This document shows positions 1-8,687 of a stretch of 35,645 bases of DNA, in pieces; within the stretch, counting starts at the first letter, position 1; each line of letters starts with the position of its first letter. The position numbers and the translations under genes were made by a program. The notes under the pieces were generated by a model. The model was not told the DNA's origin, did no database searches, and worked only from the letters and a program-made list of their open reading frames with translations. This stretch comes from an archaeon (GTDB lineage: Archaea > Asgardarchaeota > Thorarchaeia > Thorarchaeales > Thorarchaeaceae): positions 1 to 35,645 of the forward strand of contig JAJRWI010000040.1 in the NCBI GenBank assembly GCA_024276825.1, given 5' to 3'.

Positions 1-630
1 GGGTCTGTCAAGAGCTATGCTCATTGCACTACATGTCAAAAGTGCGTGAAAGAATGCTCTGATGAAGCAATATCTCTCAAGCCTCCTTCTTTACACGATA
101 TCATTAAGGCCTCAGAAGGATTAGAATCACCCGCAAGAATGAGAACAACACTTGGTTCAGTAGTGAAGAATATTGCCGCCAAACTAGATAATATTGAATT
201 GAACATACCTGATAGCATAACAGGGCTGTTGATACCAATCTGGGACTCAAAAAAATGCATTGGCTGTAGGGAATGTGAACTTGATGTATGTCCTTTCAAT
301 GTCATTGAAACCCCCATTCGCTTACCAACATTTTCTGAAACTTCCCCTCATCGGGCTTTTGTGAGAATTCACTCGAACACTGCAATGCTTCATGGATTGC
401 ATGAAGGCGATCGAGTAGTGATCGAGTCAAGACATGGCAGAGTTGAGAACATTATTTGTGAGATAGATGACGATATTGATCCACGAATTGTCTGGGCCAG
501 CGATGGCTGGTGGGATCGGGATGGTAATATGAACCTTCTCACAGATGACTTACATACTGCATTCGGTCATACACCTGGTTTTAACTCGGTGCTTGTTAGA
601 ATCAAAAAGATGAAGCGAACTGCTAGCTGA
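1..630 (+). CDS. Molybdopterin oxidoreductase, C-terminal part with ferredoxin-like cysteines (partial, cut by left edge)
   Basis: The reading frame is open from base 1, so the true start lies outside; 209 residues are visible. Residues 9-19 hold a CxxCxxCxxxC motif (CTTCQKCVKEC) and residues 86-97 a second one, CxxCxxCxxxxCP (CIGCRECELDVCP), both typical of [4Fe-4S] binding. From about residue 108 the sequence matches the molybdopterin-dinucleotide-binding domain that ends DMSO-reductase-family enzymes: an AFVRIHSNTA strand, LHEGDRVVIES, the GWWDRDGNMNLLT segment, and a closing HTPGFNSVLVRI. The likely role is the molybdenum or tungsten subunit of a redox enzyme; the substrate cannot be told from this piece. 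Oddities: the two Cys motifs are about 65 residues apart, much wider than in ordinary ferredoxins, and the second has one extra residue before its last Cys. A decayed copy of the gene end lies at 1410-1622. The family call is firm; the specific enzyme is not. Confidence 0.85.
   Translation, partial: GSVKSYAHCTTCQKCVKECSDEAISLKPPSLHDIIKASEGLESPARMRTTLGSVVKNIAAKLDNIELNIPDSITGLLIPIWDSKKCIGCRECELDVCPFNVIETPIRLPTFSETSPHRAFVRIHSNTAMLHGLHEGDRVVIESRHGRVENIICEIDDDIDPRIVWASDGWWDRDGNMNLLTDDLHTAFGHTPGFNSVLVRIKKMKRTAS
471..533 (+). repeat. Direct repeat copy A (inside the oxidoreductase gene)
   Basis: 63 bases that recur at 1442-1504 with a single mismatch (C here at 501, T in the other copy). They encode the DPRIVWASDGWWDRDGN part of the molybdopterin-binding domain. 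Beyond this block the two copies remain alignable but are clearly diverged. Confidence 0.9.
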
Positions 631-994
631 GTCCAGTTGTATTATTATGAAACATGTTCATGAATGAATACGCTCTTGAAATCCTTGGAAACCTCAAGAT
701 TTGATACTCCCATAGAGTTTGTATCTGTACGGTAGATATTGTTCATTTTATCTACTTTGTCCATGATTCTGAAATAAATCCTCAAAATGAGAACAAGAGA
801 AATTGATTCTTTTATGGTCATGCTAAATGAAACTTAAAAATATGGCATGACGAGAGCGAGTTTGTTGTCAATGATTGAACCATTAAATTTTGGCTTACAA
901 AACAAAATCACTCTCTTTTTTTGAAGCGACAAAAATTCATCTTCACTCTGGCTTGAATTACTGTTTTCTAGATATTCAGATAAATGCACATCAG
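631..994. other. Intergenic stretch, no gene seen
   Basis: About 360 bases between the oxidoreductase stop and the end of the small membrane protein gene on the other strand. It is AT-rich with scattered stops in all frames. I see no tRNA-like fold, strong hairpin or repeat in it. It should contain the transcription ends of both flanking genes. Confidence 0.5.
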
Positions 995-1222
995 CTAGTC
1001 ACCTGAATAGTGTTCAAATCGTTCTTTATTTGCTTGATTCTTCGATTGTAACAGAAAAACAATGCATATGGCAATCGGAATTAGAATGTGAATTACAAGA
1101 AACAAAACCTCTCCCAATGTAGAGTATGTTATCGCTACTGCAATTAGAGCTAAAAAGATCAAAAGACAAATCCAACCCTCTTTGGTTCTTAAATCAACCC
1201 CAATTTCTGCGTCCCCGTTCAC
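995..1222 (-). CDS. Small two-helix membrane protein, function unknown
   Basis: A 75-residue protein with two clear hydrophobic segments, one around WICLLIFLALIAVAITY and one around VLFLVIHILIPIAICIVFLL, separated by only a few residues, then a short charged tail (KNQANKERFEHYSGD). This makes it a probable helical-hairpin membrane protein. I place the start at the GTG at 1222 because GGAAGAG lies five bases before it; a TTG at 1246 would add eight residues but has no visible ribosome site. No family is recognised. Its neighbours (oxidoreductase end, pseudogene) give no functional hint. That it is a real gene rests on the coherent two-helix pattern in a short frame. Confidence 0.45.
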   Translation of the reverse strand: MNGDAEIGVDLRTKEGWICLLIFLALIAVAITYSTLGEVLFLVIHILIPIAICIVFLLQSKNQANKERFEHYSGD

Positions 1223-1409
1223 GTCATCTCTTCCTGTATGTTTCAAATGTTTCTGAGAATTTAGTCATTTATTCTTTTACCAGATAAAATGAAACCTATA
1301 CTTAACAAGTTCCAAATTTATATTAAATCGAATTATACAAATATAGAATAATAGATTATTATATATTAACAAATTAATTAATTCTTTTGAGGATTGTTTG
1401 ATTATCTAC
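1223..1409. other. Very AT-rich spacer
   Basis: This spacer, between the small membrane protein and the oxidoreductase remnant, is almost pure A/T from about 1315 to 1385 and includes the inverted repeat AATAAT-AG-ATTATT. No gene is visible. It probably carries the promoter of the small membrane protein on the minus strand. Confidence 0.4.
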
Positions 1410-1622
1410 ATGATTCAAAAGCTATATCAATTAGAAGAATTCGATATTGATCCACGAATTGTCTGGGCCAGTGATGGCTGGTGGGATCGGGATGGTAATA
1501 TGAATCTAATAACCGATCACAAACACATCGCCTTCGGTCATACCCCATGATTCAATTCCGTGCTTGTCAAAATAAAGCCCGTACAAGTGATACTGACTTC
1601 ATCCACTAAACAAGTTTCATGA
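1410..1622 (+). pseudogene. Remnant of a molybdopterin oxidoreductase 3' end
   Basis: Reading from the ATG at 1410, the frame runs into FDIDPRIVWASDGWW, then DRDGNMNLITDHKH and IAFGHTP, and is then broken by TGA at 1548-1550 where the intact gene at 1-630 has the glycine codon GGT of HTPGFNSVLV. After the stop the same frame continues FNSVLVKIKP and ends at TGA 1620-1622. Only the last 60 or so residues of the domain are present, with no iron-sulfur or catalytic part upstream, so this cannot be a working enzyme. It is the end of a second, partly deleted paralogue. A 46-residue peptide could still be translated up to the first stop, but nothing suggests a function for it. Confidence 0.85.
1442..1504 (+). 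repeat. Direct repeat copy B (inside the pseudogene)
   Basis: Second copy of the 63-base block at 471-533, 62 of 63 bases identical and in the same orientation. The sharp fall in identity after base 1504 suggests local gene conversion or a patchwork origin rather than one simple recent duplication. Confidence 0.9.
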
Positions 1623-1751
1623 ATTAAATTTGAGCCTTGACTCATCATCTTGTGCGATTGCTCGTTCTATGAAATTGAAGCAAATGCAAATTGGAACAGG
1701 AATTGAAGTCATAAAAACAATCATAATACTGAATTTGTAATTTTATGGTTT

Positions 1752-3302
1752 CTATTTGTCTGGGCCAACTATGAACGAGATTATAAGCAGTGCTACTCCA
1801 ATGGCAGCAAACATCAAATAGCCCGAAAATGAAACATAAGCAACCACTATTAAGAATAACATATTCACACAACAAATGCAAAAACCGCACTCTGAATACT
1901 TGTCATCAACTTTTTTACTTAAAATGTTTAGACCTATTGTAATTAAAAATAATCCATAAATTCCCATATATACTAATGCAATGATATCCATCTCCAAGAA
2001 ATTCAAAGAGAATAAAAATGTAGGATTAAAAATTGAATTATATAAATCTTGATCGATAAACCAGACTATTAAAGAAATTAGTGGATATAACAACACAGCA
2101 CCTGCAATTATAAAAATAGCGGCAATAAACCCTTTATGATGTCTTTGGATAAACTGCTTGAGTTTTTGGGTTCGAGGTTCAACTGGTTCAGGCAAATCAA
2201 AAATAAATGCAGTTGTATGAATATCGCTTGTTCTAGAAATTTCTATATCTTGTTGCCTTTCTTCAATATTTATCTGGGCTTCGTCTTCTCTCTTGTATTT
2301 TCCATAATTCGGGTTTTCTTTTGCTTTCATAACAGCGAATTCATCTCCGTGCTGGATAATGAAGTCAAGAACATCTGGCGGACAATTTGGGTTCTGTGCT
2401 AGTTGATAATGAACATTCAATTTTGATAATTGACACCCTGGTTGTCCCATGATTTTTGCCATTTGGCGTAGTATATCAGGCGGTGTATTTGGATTAAGTG
2501 CAACTAAAGAACGAACAGAGTAGGCTGGATGACACGAGAGAACTCTCAATATCTCTGGATTTGTTTCATGGTTCTTTGCAATATCTTTCAACTCGCTAAG
2601 GCTTTTATTCGAGAGACTATCTGGCAGTTTGATTGATGAATGCTTAAACTCGATCCTTTCTATCGAATCGTACGCGGCATGCATTAATTCTGCAATACTG
2701 GTTTCATTATAAATCTTATAAAGAAACATTAACGCATCTTCGTCTCCAAGCACGCCAAGCGCATGAATCGCACATTCTGCTGCATACCACTGATATTGTC
2801 CAACTGGATCAGAATCAAATGTCCCTTTTGATGTGGCAAGACTCATAAGTGGCTTTAGGACGCTCTTGCCGCCAATTTTTGCTAAGATAAAGGGAATCCA
2901 CCCATTCTTCCTGATGTTTTTGACTAGTACAGGTATTGCTCGCTCACCTAAAGCAACAATTTCATCCACAGTCGAATCATATCTCAATGCAGTTCTTCGT
3001 GGTTCCAATTTATTTACAAGTTCCATGACCTTTTTATCAAAGCTATCTACTTCTTGTTCACTTTCCTGACTAACCAATTTGAATTCCATCATCCCAACAG
3101 TTTTTATGTGCCCTTGATCCTTTAATATGGCAAATATTGTTGAAAGTGCCATTCGTTCATAATCGAGGTCTGGAAATGACTCGTATCCAAATGATTTATT
3201 TCTGAATTTTTCTCTCAGCATAGCAAGGAAGTCTTGAACAAGATCCATTTGTTCTGCATAAGACATACTCATCCAAATTTCGCGGTTTAATCTCTTTCTC
3301 AT
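1752..3302 (-). CDS. HEAT/LRV-repeat protein with C-terminal membrane domain
   Basis: 516 residues. The N-terminal half is a helical-repeat protein: HEAT-like helices at about 100-220 (for example YAAECAIHALGVLGDEDALM) and LRV-type repeats at about 238-335, recognised by NPNTPPDILRQMA and NPNCPPDVLDFI. After a charged linker come four probable membrane helices at about 390-416, 436-462, 475-495 and 495-513. A cysteine cluster, CGFCICC at 472-478, sits beside the third helix. Helical repeats of this kind usually bind proteins, so an adaptor held at the inner face of the membrane is a reasonable inference. It starts 48 bases after the stop of the receptor-like gene (3351-5711) on the same strand, so the two probably share a transcript and perhaps a complex. 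The precise function is unknown. Confidence 0.8.
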   Translation of the reverse strand: MRKRLNREIWMSMSYAEQMDLVQDFLAMLREKFRNKSFGYESFPDLDYERMALSTIFAILKDQGHIKTVGMMEFKLVSQESEQEVDSFDKKVMELVNKLEPRRTALRYDSTVDEIVALGERAIPVLVKNIRKNGWIPFILAKIGGKSVLKPLMSLATSKGTFDSDPVGQYQWYAAECAIHALGVLGDEDALMFLYKIYNETSIAELMHAAYDSIERIEFKHSSIKLPDSLSNKSLSELKDIAKNHETNPEILRVLSCHPAYSVRSLVALNPNTPPDILRQMAKIMGQPGCQLSKLNVHYQLAQNPNCPPDVLDFIIQHGDEFAVMKAKENPNYGKYKREDEAQINIEERQQDIEISRTSDIHTTAFIFDLPEPVEPRTQKLKQFIQRHHKGFIAAIFIIAGAVLLYPLISLIVWFIDQDLYNSIFNPTFLFSLNFLEMDIIALVYMGIYGLFLITIGLNILSKKVDDKYSECGFCICCVNMLFLIVVAYVSFSGYLMFAAIGVALLIISFIVGPDK

Positions 3303-3350
3303 TTGACATCACCATGACAGAAATATTCTAGATAAAGGGCATAGATCAAC

Positions 3351-5711
3351 TCAGAGTTGGTCAGGCCTGTCAGTGCAAACCAATAATGCATTCTTGCTTC
3401 CACAATTAAAGCATTCACCTCGATAAGCTGAACGCGAATGATCTGCTCCCATATTGATAACCTTACCACCATGTTCAAGGATATCAGATAGAATTCCTGA
3501 CATTGCACTCATATAAGATACCGAATGATCTAACCGAACTAAGCAATTTTTGCATATAAGAGCAAATTTGAATGGTTTTTGCGAAAGTTTTACAATTTTT
3601 TTATATATTTTGGGAAATTCGCTTAATTCGATAAAAATGGCACATTCAACTCCCATTGCCATTGCAAGTATTGCGTGTTTTACGTGTGAAAGTAAACTAA
3701 CATCTTTCCCTGAATTTGGAAAAGTTATAGTTTGTTTCCCCTCAACCTTTTTTCTAACTCTTCCTGGAGATCCCTCATATTTTGAATACACCTTGTAGGT
3801 CAGTCCAATTGCTAATATGAATCCAGATACTATTGCTAATATTATGCCTGATAAATTAGAAAATACATTCCTGGGGTCTGTTCCATCCAAATATTCATTA
3901 TAATTAGAAACGCCATCTCCATCAGCATCTAAAGCCGCATCTGAGGGATCAAGTGGATTAAGGGCATACGAAACTTCCCATTGATCCGGCATTCCGTCGT
4001 AATCAGTATCCATATTATTTGGGTTTAAGCCATTTTCAACCTCAAAAGAATCTGAAAGACCGTCTCCATCTGTATCAATATTAACCGGAGAACATCCATA
4101 TATATACTCATCCACATTTGACAGTCCATCCGAATCAAAATCAGAATTTGCATCAGCTGACGACAATGGGTTTAACCCATAAACGAGTTCCCATCCATCC
4201 GGCATTTCATCCCAATCTGAATCATAATAATCCGGATTAGTCCCAACTTTTAATTCCTGGGCATTACGTATAAAATCACTATCAGCATCAAAATCATATG
4301 TGTTACGTGTATTGTTTGCATTTCCACCTTGACTTTGCCAATATCCTTGAATTGATGAAACTGGGATATTTCTAAAATCCAATACATATAACTTCCTGTT
4401 TTGTGTTACGAACGTTAATTCTAACTTATTATCATTATCAAGATCTGCAATGACTGGTGTGGAAGCTATCACAAAATTTGAGTTTCCTGTATCAAACTGA
4501 TATTCAATAGTTCCATTTATGCCATTGAGGAAATATACTATACCAGTTGTGGTTGCAATAATCACATCAACATAATTGTCACCATCCATATCACCAACCA
4601 AAGGGGTCATCTCATGAGATATCTCTAGGTTTTGCACATCTGCCGTAATTCCTGGGGAATTCTCCCAATAAACTGACCCATCCTCACCATTGAGTGCATA
4701 TAATGTTGAAGGTCCATCATCATTATCTGCAACAACTAGAATCTCTGGCTTTCCATCTGCATCTACATCTCCAATTGAATTCTTGAAAACACTTTGCGAG
4801 CCAAAACTTCTTGTCCATAATGGATCACCGTTTTCAGCATTTAATGCGAAAACCCCTTCTTCTGAACACATTACAACTTCTAAGTCATTATTATTATCCA
4901 AATCTGTGAGTGAAAGTGAATTTACAGAACCTTCTGATGTATATGACCAAATAAGTGACCCATTCACCTGATTCAAAGAATATGTTTTGTGATCATTTGA
5001 ACCAATAAACACTTCAGGGATATCATCTCCATCACTATCACCAATGGCAATTGCATTAATGGAAGACCCTGCAGTAAACGACCACACAAGTGTTCCATTA
5101 TTCCGCAGGCAATACAGTGTACTGCCACCAGCCACTAAAATCTCTACGTTTCCATCATTATTTAAATCAATGATTGTTGGTGAAACAGACATTTTGCCAG
5201 TGATGTAGTCCCAATTCTTTTGTAAGCTGCTGGGCATTATACTATAGCAATGAACCCTTCCATCATTTAACCCTAGAATGATCTCCATCTCTGTATCATT
5301 ATCAATATTGGAAACTATTGGACTATTGAGTTGGTTTCCTTCTCCAAGGTTAGGCAACATCATATTGGCACCATCTATCCCTTTAAAAATAATCAGCATT
5401 GATGATGGGTTTCCATCCAAATGAACAACAATTTCCTCCCATCCATCATTATTAATATCTGCCACAACGGGTGCTGATGAAGCCATACTACCCGGGAGAT
5501 CTTTCGTCCAGAGTAATTCGGGCTCGTATTGGACAGTTAATTGTTTATTATGTTGATTTGCGTTAACCGCAATTTTGCTTATTTGCTGCGGATTCAAAAT
5601 ATTTTGGCCGCAAATGGCCGCTGAATAAAAAAGAGATGTAATTAATAATAGTGAAAAAGCCAATCCTCTTCTTTTAGATATATTTAGTGCCATTGACAGT
5701 ACATCCAACAT
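3351..5711 (-). CDS. Receptor-like single-pass protein: FG-GAP propeller, TSP3-like calcium repeats, membrane helix, cytoplasmic Cys4 domain
   Basis: 786 residues. Residues 1-36 form a signal peptide (basic SKRR, then LAFSLLLITSLFYSAAIC). Residues 50-450 contain eight FG-GAP/VCBS-type repeats with Asp-rich calcium loops such as DINNDGWEE (85), DLNNDGNVE (182), DVDADGKPE (315) and DLDNDNKLE (423), expected to form a beta-propeller. Residues 473-613 carry six TSP3/dockerin-like loops, for example DTDGDGLSD (546) and DTDYDGMPD (568). A single membrane helix lies at 619-642. The remaining 144 residues should be cytoplasmic and include CKNC (720-723) and CFNC (767-770), a likely zinc site, in a small domain I do not recognise. 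The layout is that of a surface sensor or adhesin with an inside partner. The next gene downstream encodes a HEAT/LRV membrane protein. A minus-strand TATA-like box lies at 5741-5750 and AAGGAAG precedes the ATG. Confidence 0.85.
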   Translation of the reverse strand: MLDVLSMALNISKRRGLAFSLLLITSLFYSAAICGQNILNPQQISKIAVNANQHNKQLTVQYEPELLWTKDLPGSMASSAPVVADINNDGWEEIVVHLDGNPSSMLIIFKGIDGANMMLPNLGEGNQLNSPIVSNIDNDTEMEIILGLNDGRVHCYSIMPSSLQKNWDYITGKMSVSPTIIDLNNDGNVEILVAGGSTLYCLRNNGTLVWSFTAGSSINAIAIGDSDGDDIPEVFIGSNDHKTYSLNQVNGSLIWSYTSEGSVNSLSLTDLDNNNDLEVVMCSEEGVFALNAENGDPLWTRSFGSQSVFKNSIGDVDADGKPEILVVADNDDGPSTLYALNGEDGSVYWENSPGITADVQNLEISHEMTPLVGDMDGDNYVDVIIATTTGIVYFLNGINGTIEYQFDTGNSNFVIASTPVIADLDNDNKLELTFVTQNRKLYVLDFRNIPVSSIQGYWQSQGGNANNTRNTYDFDADSDFIRNAQELKVGTNPDYYDSDWDEMPDGWELVYGLNPLSSADANSDFDSDGLSNVDEYIYGCSPVNIDTDGDGLSDSFEVENGLNPNNMDTDYDGMPDQWEVSYALNPLDPSDAALDADGDGVSNYNEYLDGTDPRNVFSNLSGIILAIVSGFILAIGLTYKVYSKYEGSPGRVRKKVEGKQTITFPNSGKDVSLLSHVKHAILAMAMGVECAIFIELSEFPKIYKKIVKLSQKPFKFALICKNCLVRLDHSVSYMSAMSGILSDILEHGGKVINMGADHSRSAYRGECFNCGSKNALLVCTDRPDQL

Positions 5712-5737
5712 TAATCATAAACTTCCTTAATCAACGT

Positions 5738-5751
5738 CTTCTATAAAAATT
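5738..5751 (-). promoter_or_regulatory. Probable promoter of the receptor-like gene
   Basis: On the minus strand this reads AATTTTTATAGAAG, a TATA-like box centred about 27 bases before position 5718, which would leave a leader of only a few bases before the ATG at 5711. Placement is by archaeal promoter geometry only. Confidence 0.4.
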
Positions 5752-5861
5752 TTGTTTGAGTGGTCGAAAAATGATATTTGGGTGGGCTCTTATTTTTTCC
5801 ACTAAATTAGCTTTTACTGGGAATTGCATGTATTATTGCACAATTATATCAACCAAGGCAA

Positions 5862-5872
5862 AACTATATTTT
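5862..5872 (+). promoter_or_regulatory. Probable promoter of the aminopeptidase gene
   Basis: AACTATATTTT is a TATA-like box about 27 bases before position 5894, just ahead of the ATG at 5902. Together with the minus-strand box near 5745 it makes the 190-base gap 5712-5901 a divergent promoter region. Confidence 0.45.
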
Positions 5873-5901
5873 GCGCGCTTTTGAGAAACTAGTGATGAAA
5901 G

Positions 5902-6966
5902 ATGGATCCTCGAGTGGAAGAGCATGCAAAGATCATTGTAGAATGGAGTACAGAGATAAAGCCTGGTGATATGGTCACAATTGCGGCATCACCAGCATCT
6001 CATGATTTAGCTGTGGCAGTTTCAAAGGAGGTTGCTAGGGCTGGCGGCATCCCTATGGTCTTGATGTCTAGTGAAGAAATAGCTCGAGCATTCTTTGATG
6101 GTGCGAGCGAAGAAACACTGAAGATATTTCCAAAACATGAAAAGAGCCTTACAGAAAGCACTGATGTTTTCATATTCATCAGATCTCCTGTGAACATCAA
6201 GGCACTTGCAAATGTTGAGCCAAACAAGATGCTAACCGTTGGAAAAGTCAGAAAGGAGATCAATGATATTCGACTCTCGAAAAGGTGGTGCCTTACAGTT
6301 CATCCCTGTGCCACTCTTGCTCAACAAGCAAACATGAGTCTTGATGAGTATCAGGATTTTGTCTACAATGCCACTCTTATTGATTGGAAAGAAGAGAGTC
6401 GAATGATGTACTTGATGAAGGAGCATCTTGAGCGACACAATGACATTCGTTTTGTAGGTCCTGAAACCGATCTTTATGCATCCACCAAGGGCAGGATCTG
6501 GATAGCCTCAGATGGTAAGCATAATCTTCCTAGTGGTGAAGTGTTCACTGCTCCTGTTGAAGATACAGTGGAAGGCAAGATCTACTTTGACATTCCATTC
6601 TTATTTCAGGGCAAAGTCATTGAAGGCGTTCGTCTGACCTTTGAAAAAGGTGAAGTTGTTGATTACTCTGCTGAGAAATCTCAAGATGTTCTGAAAAAGA
6701 TTTTAGAGATTGATGAGGGCTCAAGGCGCCTTGGTGAGATGGCAATTGGAACAAATCGTGGCATAAAACAATATACACTAAACATGCTGTTTGATGAGAA
6801 GATTGGTGATACTATCCACTGCGCCCTTGGCAATGCATACAAGGACAATAACGGGACAAATACTTCAGCAGTCCATGTAGATATGATAAAGACAATGATA
6901 GATGGCGAAATAATTGCGGGCGATGAAGTCATCTACTCTAAGGGCAAGTACTTTTATGAAATGTAG
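5902..6966 (+). CDS. M29-family metallo-aminopeptidase
   Basis: 354 residues, slightly shorter than the approximately 410-residue bacterial enzymes. Family M29 (AmpS/AmpT/PepS) removes N-terminal residues from peptides in the cytosol with a two-metal site. The six metal ligands known from Thermus AmpT (Glu250, Glu316, His345, Tyr352, His376, Asp378) can all be matched by motif and spacing: Glu213 in PSGEVFTAP, Glu279 in RRLGEMAIG, His306 and Tyr313 in HCALGNAY, and His325 and Asp327 in SAVHVDM. No signal peptide or membrane segment is present. The start is the ATG at 5902; an out-of-frame ATG lies seven bases earlier. The gene stands alone between a divergent promoter and a strong hairpin, so it is probably a single-gene unit for general peptide turnover. 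Confidence 0.93.
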   Translation: MDPRVEEHAKIIVEWSTEIKPGDMVTIAASPASHDLAVAVSKEVARAGGIPMVLMSSEEIARAFFDGASEETLKIFPKHEKSLTESTDVFIFIRSPVNIKALANVEPNKMLTVGKVRKEINDIRLSKRWCLTVHPCATLAQQANMSLDEYQDFVYNATLIDWKEESRMMYLMKEHLERHNDIRFVGPETDLYASTKGRIWIASDGKHNLPSGEVFTAPVEDTVEGKIYFDIPFLFQGKVIEGVRLTFEKGEVVDYSAEKSQDVLKKILEIDEGSRRLGEMAIGTNRGIKQYTLNMLFDEKIGDTIHCALGNAYKDNNGTNTSAVHVDMIKTMIDGEIIAGDEVIYSKGKYFYEM

Positions 6967-6974
6967 ATTGGACT

Positions 6975-7000
6975 GGTCCCCATATTCCAATATGGGGATC
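6975..7000. terminator. Hairpin between convergent genes
   Basis: CCCCATATT and AATATGGGG form a perfect nine-pair stem around a CC loop at 6978-6997, extended outward by T-A, a G-T wobble and G-C. It begins 9 bases after the aminopeptidase stop and ends 10 bases before the stop of the minus-strand gene. There is no T-run beside it, so a two-way terminator or 3'-end stabiliser is inferred from position only. Confidence 0.55.
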
Positions 7001-7009
7001 TCTGCTCTC

Positions 7010-8680
7010 CTATGCAATCTTTTTCAAGAATTCAACAAATGCGTTTGCAAGCATTAGTCTATGATCAAGTTTAGTTTCAATCTCGTATTTCTTGCCATAT
7101 ACAGTGGGGACATTTTTCACAATTGCCATGGGCACATAATAGAGACCCTTAACCTCGGGATCAACCGCTTTAACACGCCCCGGGTCAAAGCCCTTTCTCT
7201 TGTATGACGAAGGAATCTCTATTCGCGAACCTTCAGCCTTTGCAAGTTCAGCCTCTTCTCTAAAGTTGTGGGCTTGGATGAATATCATCTCCGCATCCTG
7301 AGGGCTAATAATTGGGGGAATCACAATGCTATCTAGCGGTGCTGGCTCTGGCTCAATATACTTCAGGGCCTCCAATGTCTTTTCGAGATTCTTGCCAACG
7401 ACTTTCTTGCCGCTGGGAGTTAGCAAGCTCGGAAAGTCACCGCCGTAGAATCCAGAATAGAGATTGAAACCTGCATCACAAAGAGCGTAGAAGTCTTCAA
7501 CTTCACCCCTCTTCCACCATAATACACCCGTTTTTAGAATTGTTCTGACATATATCAAGTAAAACGGATAGAGAAATGGCGCATTACGAGGCCCCTTGTC
7601 AGGCGGGATAATCCTGACTTCTCTCCGATTAATTGCAGAACTGACCTCACCGATGAACCAAGTGAATTTCTTTGTATCGATATTATCGGTAAACCACGAT
7701 ATATCGATATTATTCAGGGCTTGCTTTTTGAAGAAGAATGTTCTAATAGCCAGCTGATTTAAAGCGTTAATATATTCATTAAATGTTCCCTTTGTGATAC
7801 TCACGTATGAACGCATTATCTCACGCCATGTGAGTAAAGACTCGGCATCATTGGCTAGACCTGCTTCCATAGGGACCCTATGGATTATGGAAACCCCTCC
7901 GAGACCCTTTAATTGTGCTCGCATTTCAATTAATTCACGAACAGTATCATTCAGCCAGAGTTTATCGATGTTCTCATGGTTATCAATCTTTTCTGCAAGC
8001 AATCTGTAGGTTGTTGAGGCAATGTTTAGACGATTCTCAAATATTGAATAGAATGCTGAGTAGTCATTGAAGGTATCATCTCCCTGAATTGCTTCAACGA
8101 TTGCATGCACCTCTTTTGCCAGAAGGCTTAATGTGTTTGCACAACGAATGAAGTTCTCGGGCTCGGGATCCAAACTGAGATTAATTACATCCATTAACAT
8201 CGGAATCATTAGAGCATCAAGTTTAAGCTCAAGAAGCATCTTTTTTGTTTCAGCATTTACCGCAAATGATTGCAATTCTGGTGATTCAAGCCTTCTTGCA
8301 AAGTCTTTCAACGGCTTTCCAGATGCCGCTGTCCATCTGAATCTGGGGCTAAGATCTGGCAATTGAGAATATATCTTAAGATAAACAAGAGGGAAATCGA
8401 GAGAGATATCCTCATTGCCCATAAGATTGGTAAACTCTGTAGCAAGGTCAGGATATATTTCATCCTTGAAATACAAAAGTCGCATTCCTGTGTCAATTCC
8501 CGTCTGCCCAACAACTCCGAGCCTTGAGAGCCATGAACTCATTTCCTTTTTGAATCTAGCAAGTTCGGTTTCTAGATTTGCAATATTATTTGCAAAGCCA
8601 CAGTATTGGCAAATGACCACGCTCTCATTGACTGATACTTCAAGAGGACCGCCGCATTGACCACATGAATATACCTCCAT
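7010..8680 (-). CDS. Zinc-ribbon protein of unknown function
   Basis: 556 residues. The N-terminus is a zinc ribbon: Cys6 and Cys9 (CGQCGG), then Cys24 and Cys27 (CQYCG). The rest is mostly helical to about residue 460 and ends in a more beta-like part with YYVPMAIVKNVPTVYG. No membrane helix or catalytic motif is recognised. I chose the ATG at 8680 because AAGGAGGG sits seven bases before it and the ribbon then starts at residue 6. A start at 8737 would add 19 residues but would overlap the upstream gene and ignore that ribosome site. The ribosome site overlaps the stop of the upstream gene, so translation of the two is likely coupled. The partner also has a CxxC pair, so the two may work together. 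Function unknown. Confidence 0.7.
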   Translation of the reverse strand: MEVYSCGQCGGPLEVSVNESVVICQYCGFANNIANLETELARFKKEMSSWLSRLGVVGQTGIDTGMRLLYFKDEIYPDLATEFTNLMGNEDISLDFPLVYLKIYSQLPDLSPRFRWTAASGKPLKDFARRLESPELQSFAVNAETKKMLLELKLDALMIPMLMDVINLSLDPEPENFIRCANTLSLLAKEVHAIVEAIQGDDTFNDYSAFYSIFENRLNIASTTYRLLAEKIDNHENIDKLWLNDTVRELIEMRAQLKGLGGVSIIHRVPMEAGLANDAESLLTWREIMRSYVSITKGTFNEYINALNQLAIRTFFFKKQALNNIDISWFTDNIDTKKFTWFIGEVSSAINRREVRIIPPDKGPRNAPFLYPFYLIYVRTILKTGVLWWKRGEVEDFYALCDAGFNLYSGFYGGDFPSLLTPSGKKVVGKNLEKTLEALKYIEPEPAPLDSIVIPPIISPQDAEMIFIQAHNFREEAELAKAEGSRIEIPSSYKRKGFDPGRVKAVDPEVKGLYYVPMAIVKNVPTVYGKKYEIETKLDHRLMLANAFVEFLKKIA

Positions 8681-8687
8681 CACATAT

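Noticed and set aside
471..1504. The 63-base direct repeats as ends of a mobile element or attachment sites
   Set aside because: Both copies are coding sequence of the same protein domain, no transposase or integrase lies between them, and homology continues past the block.
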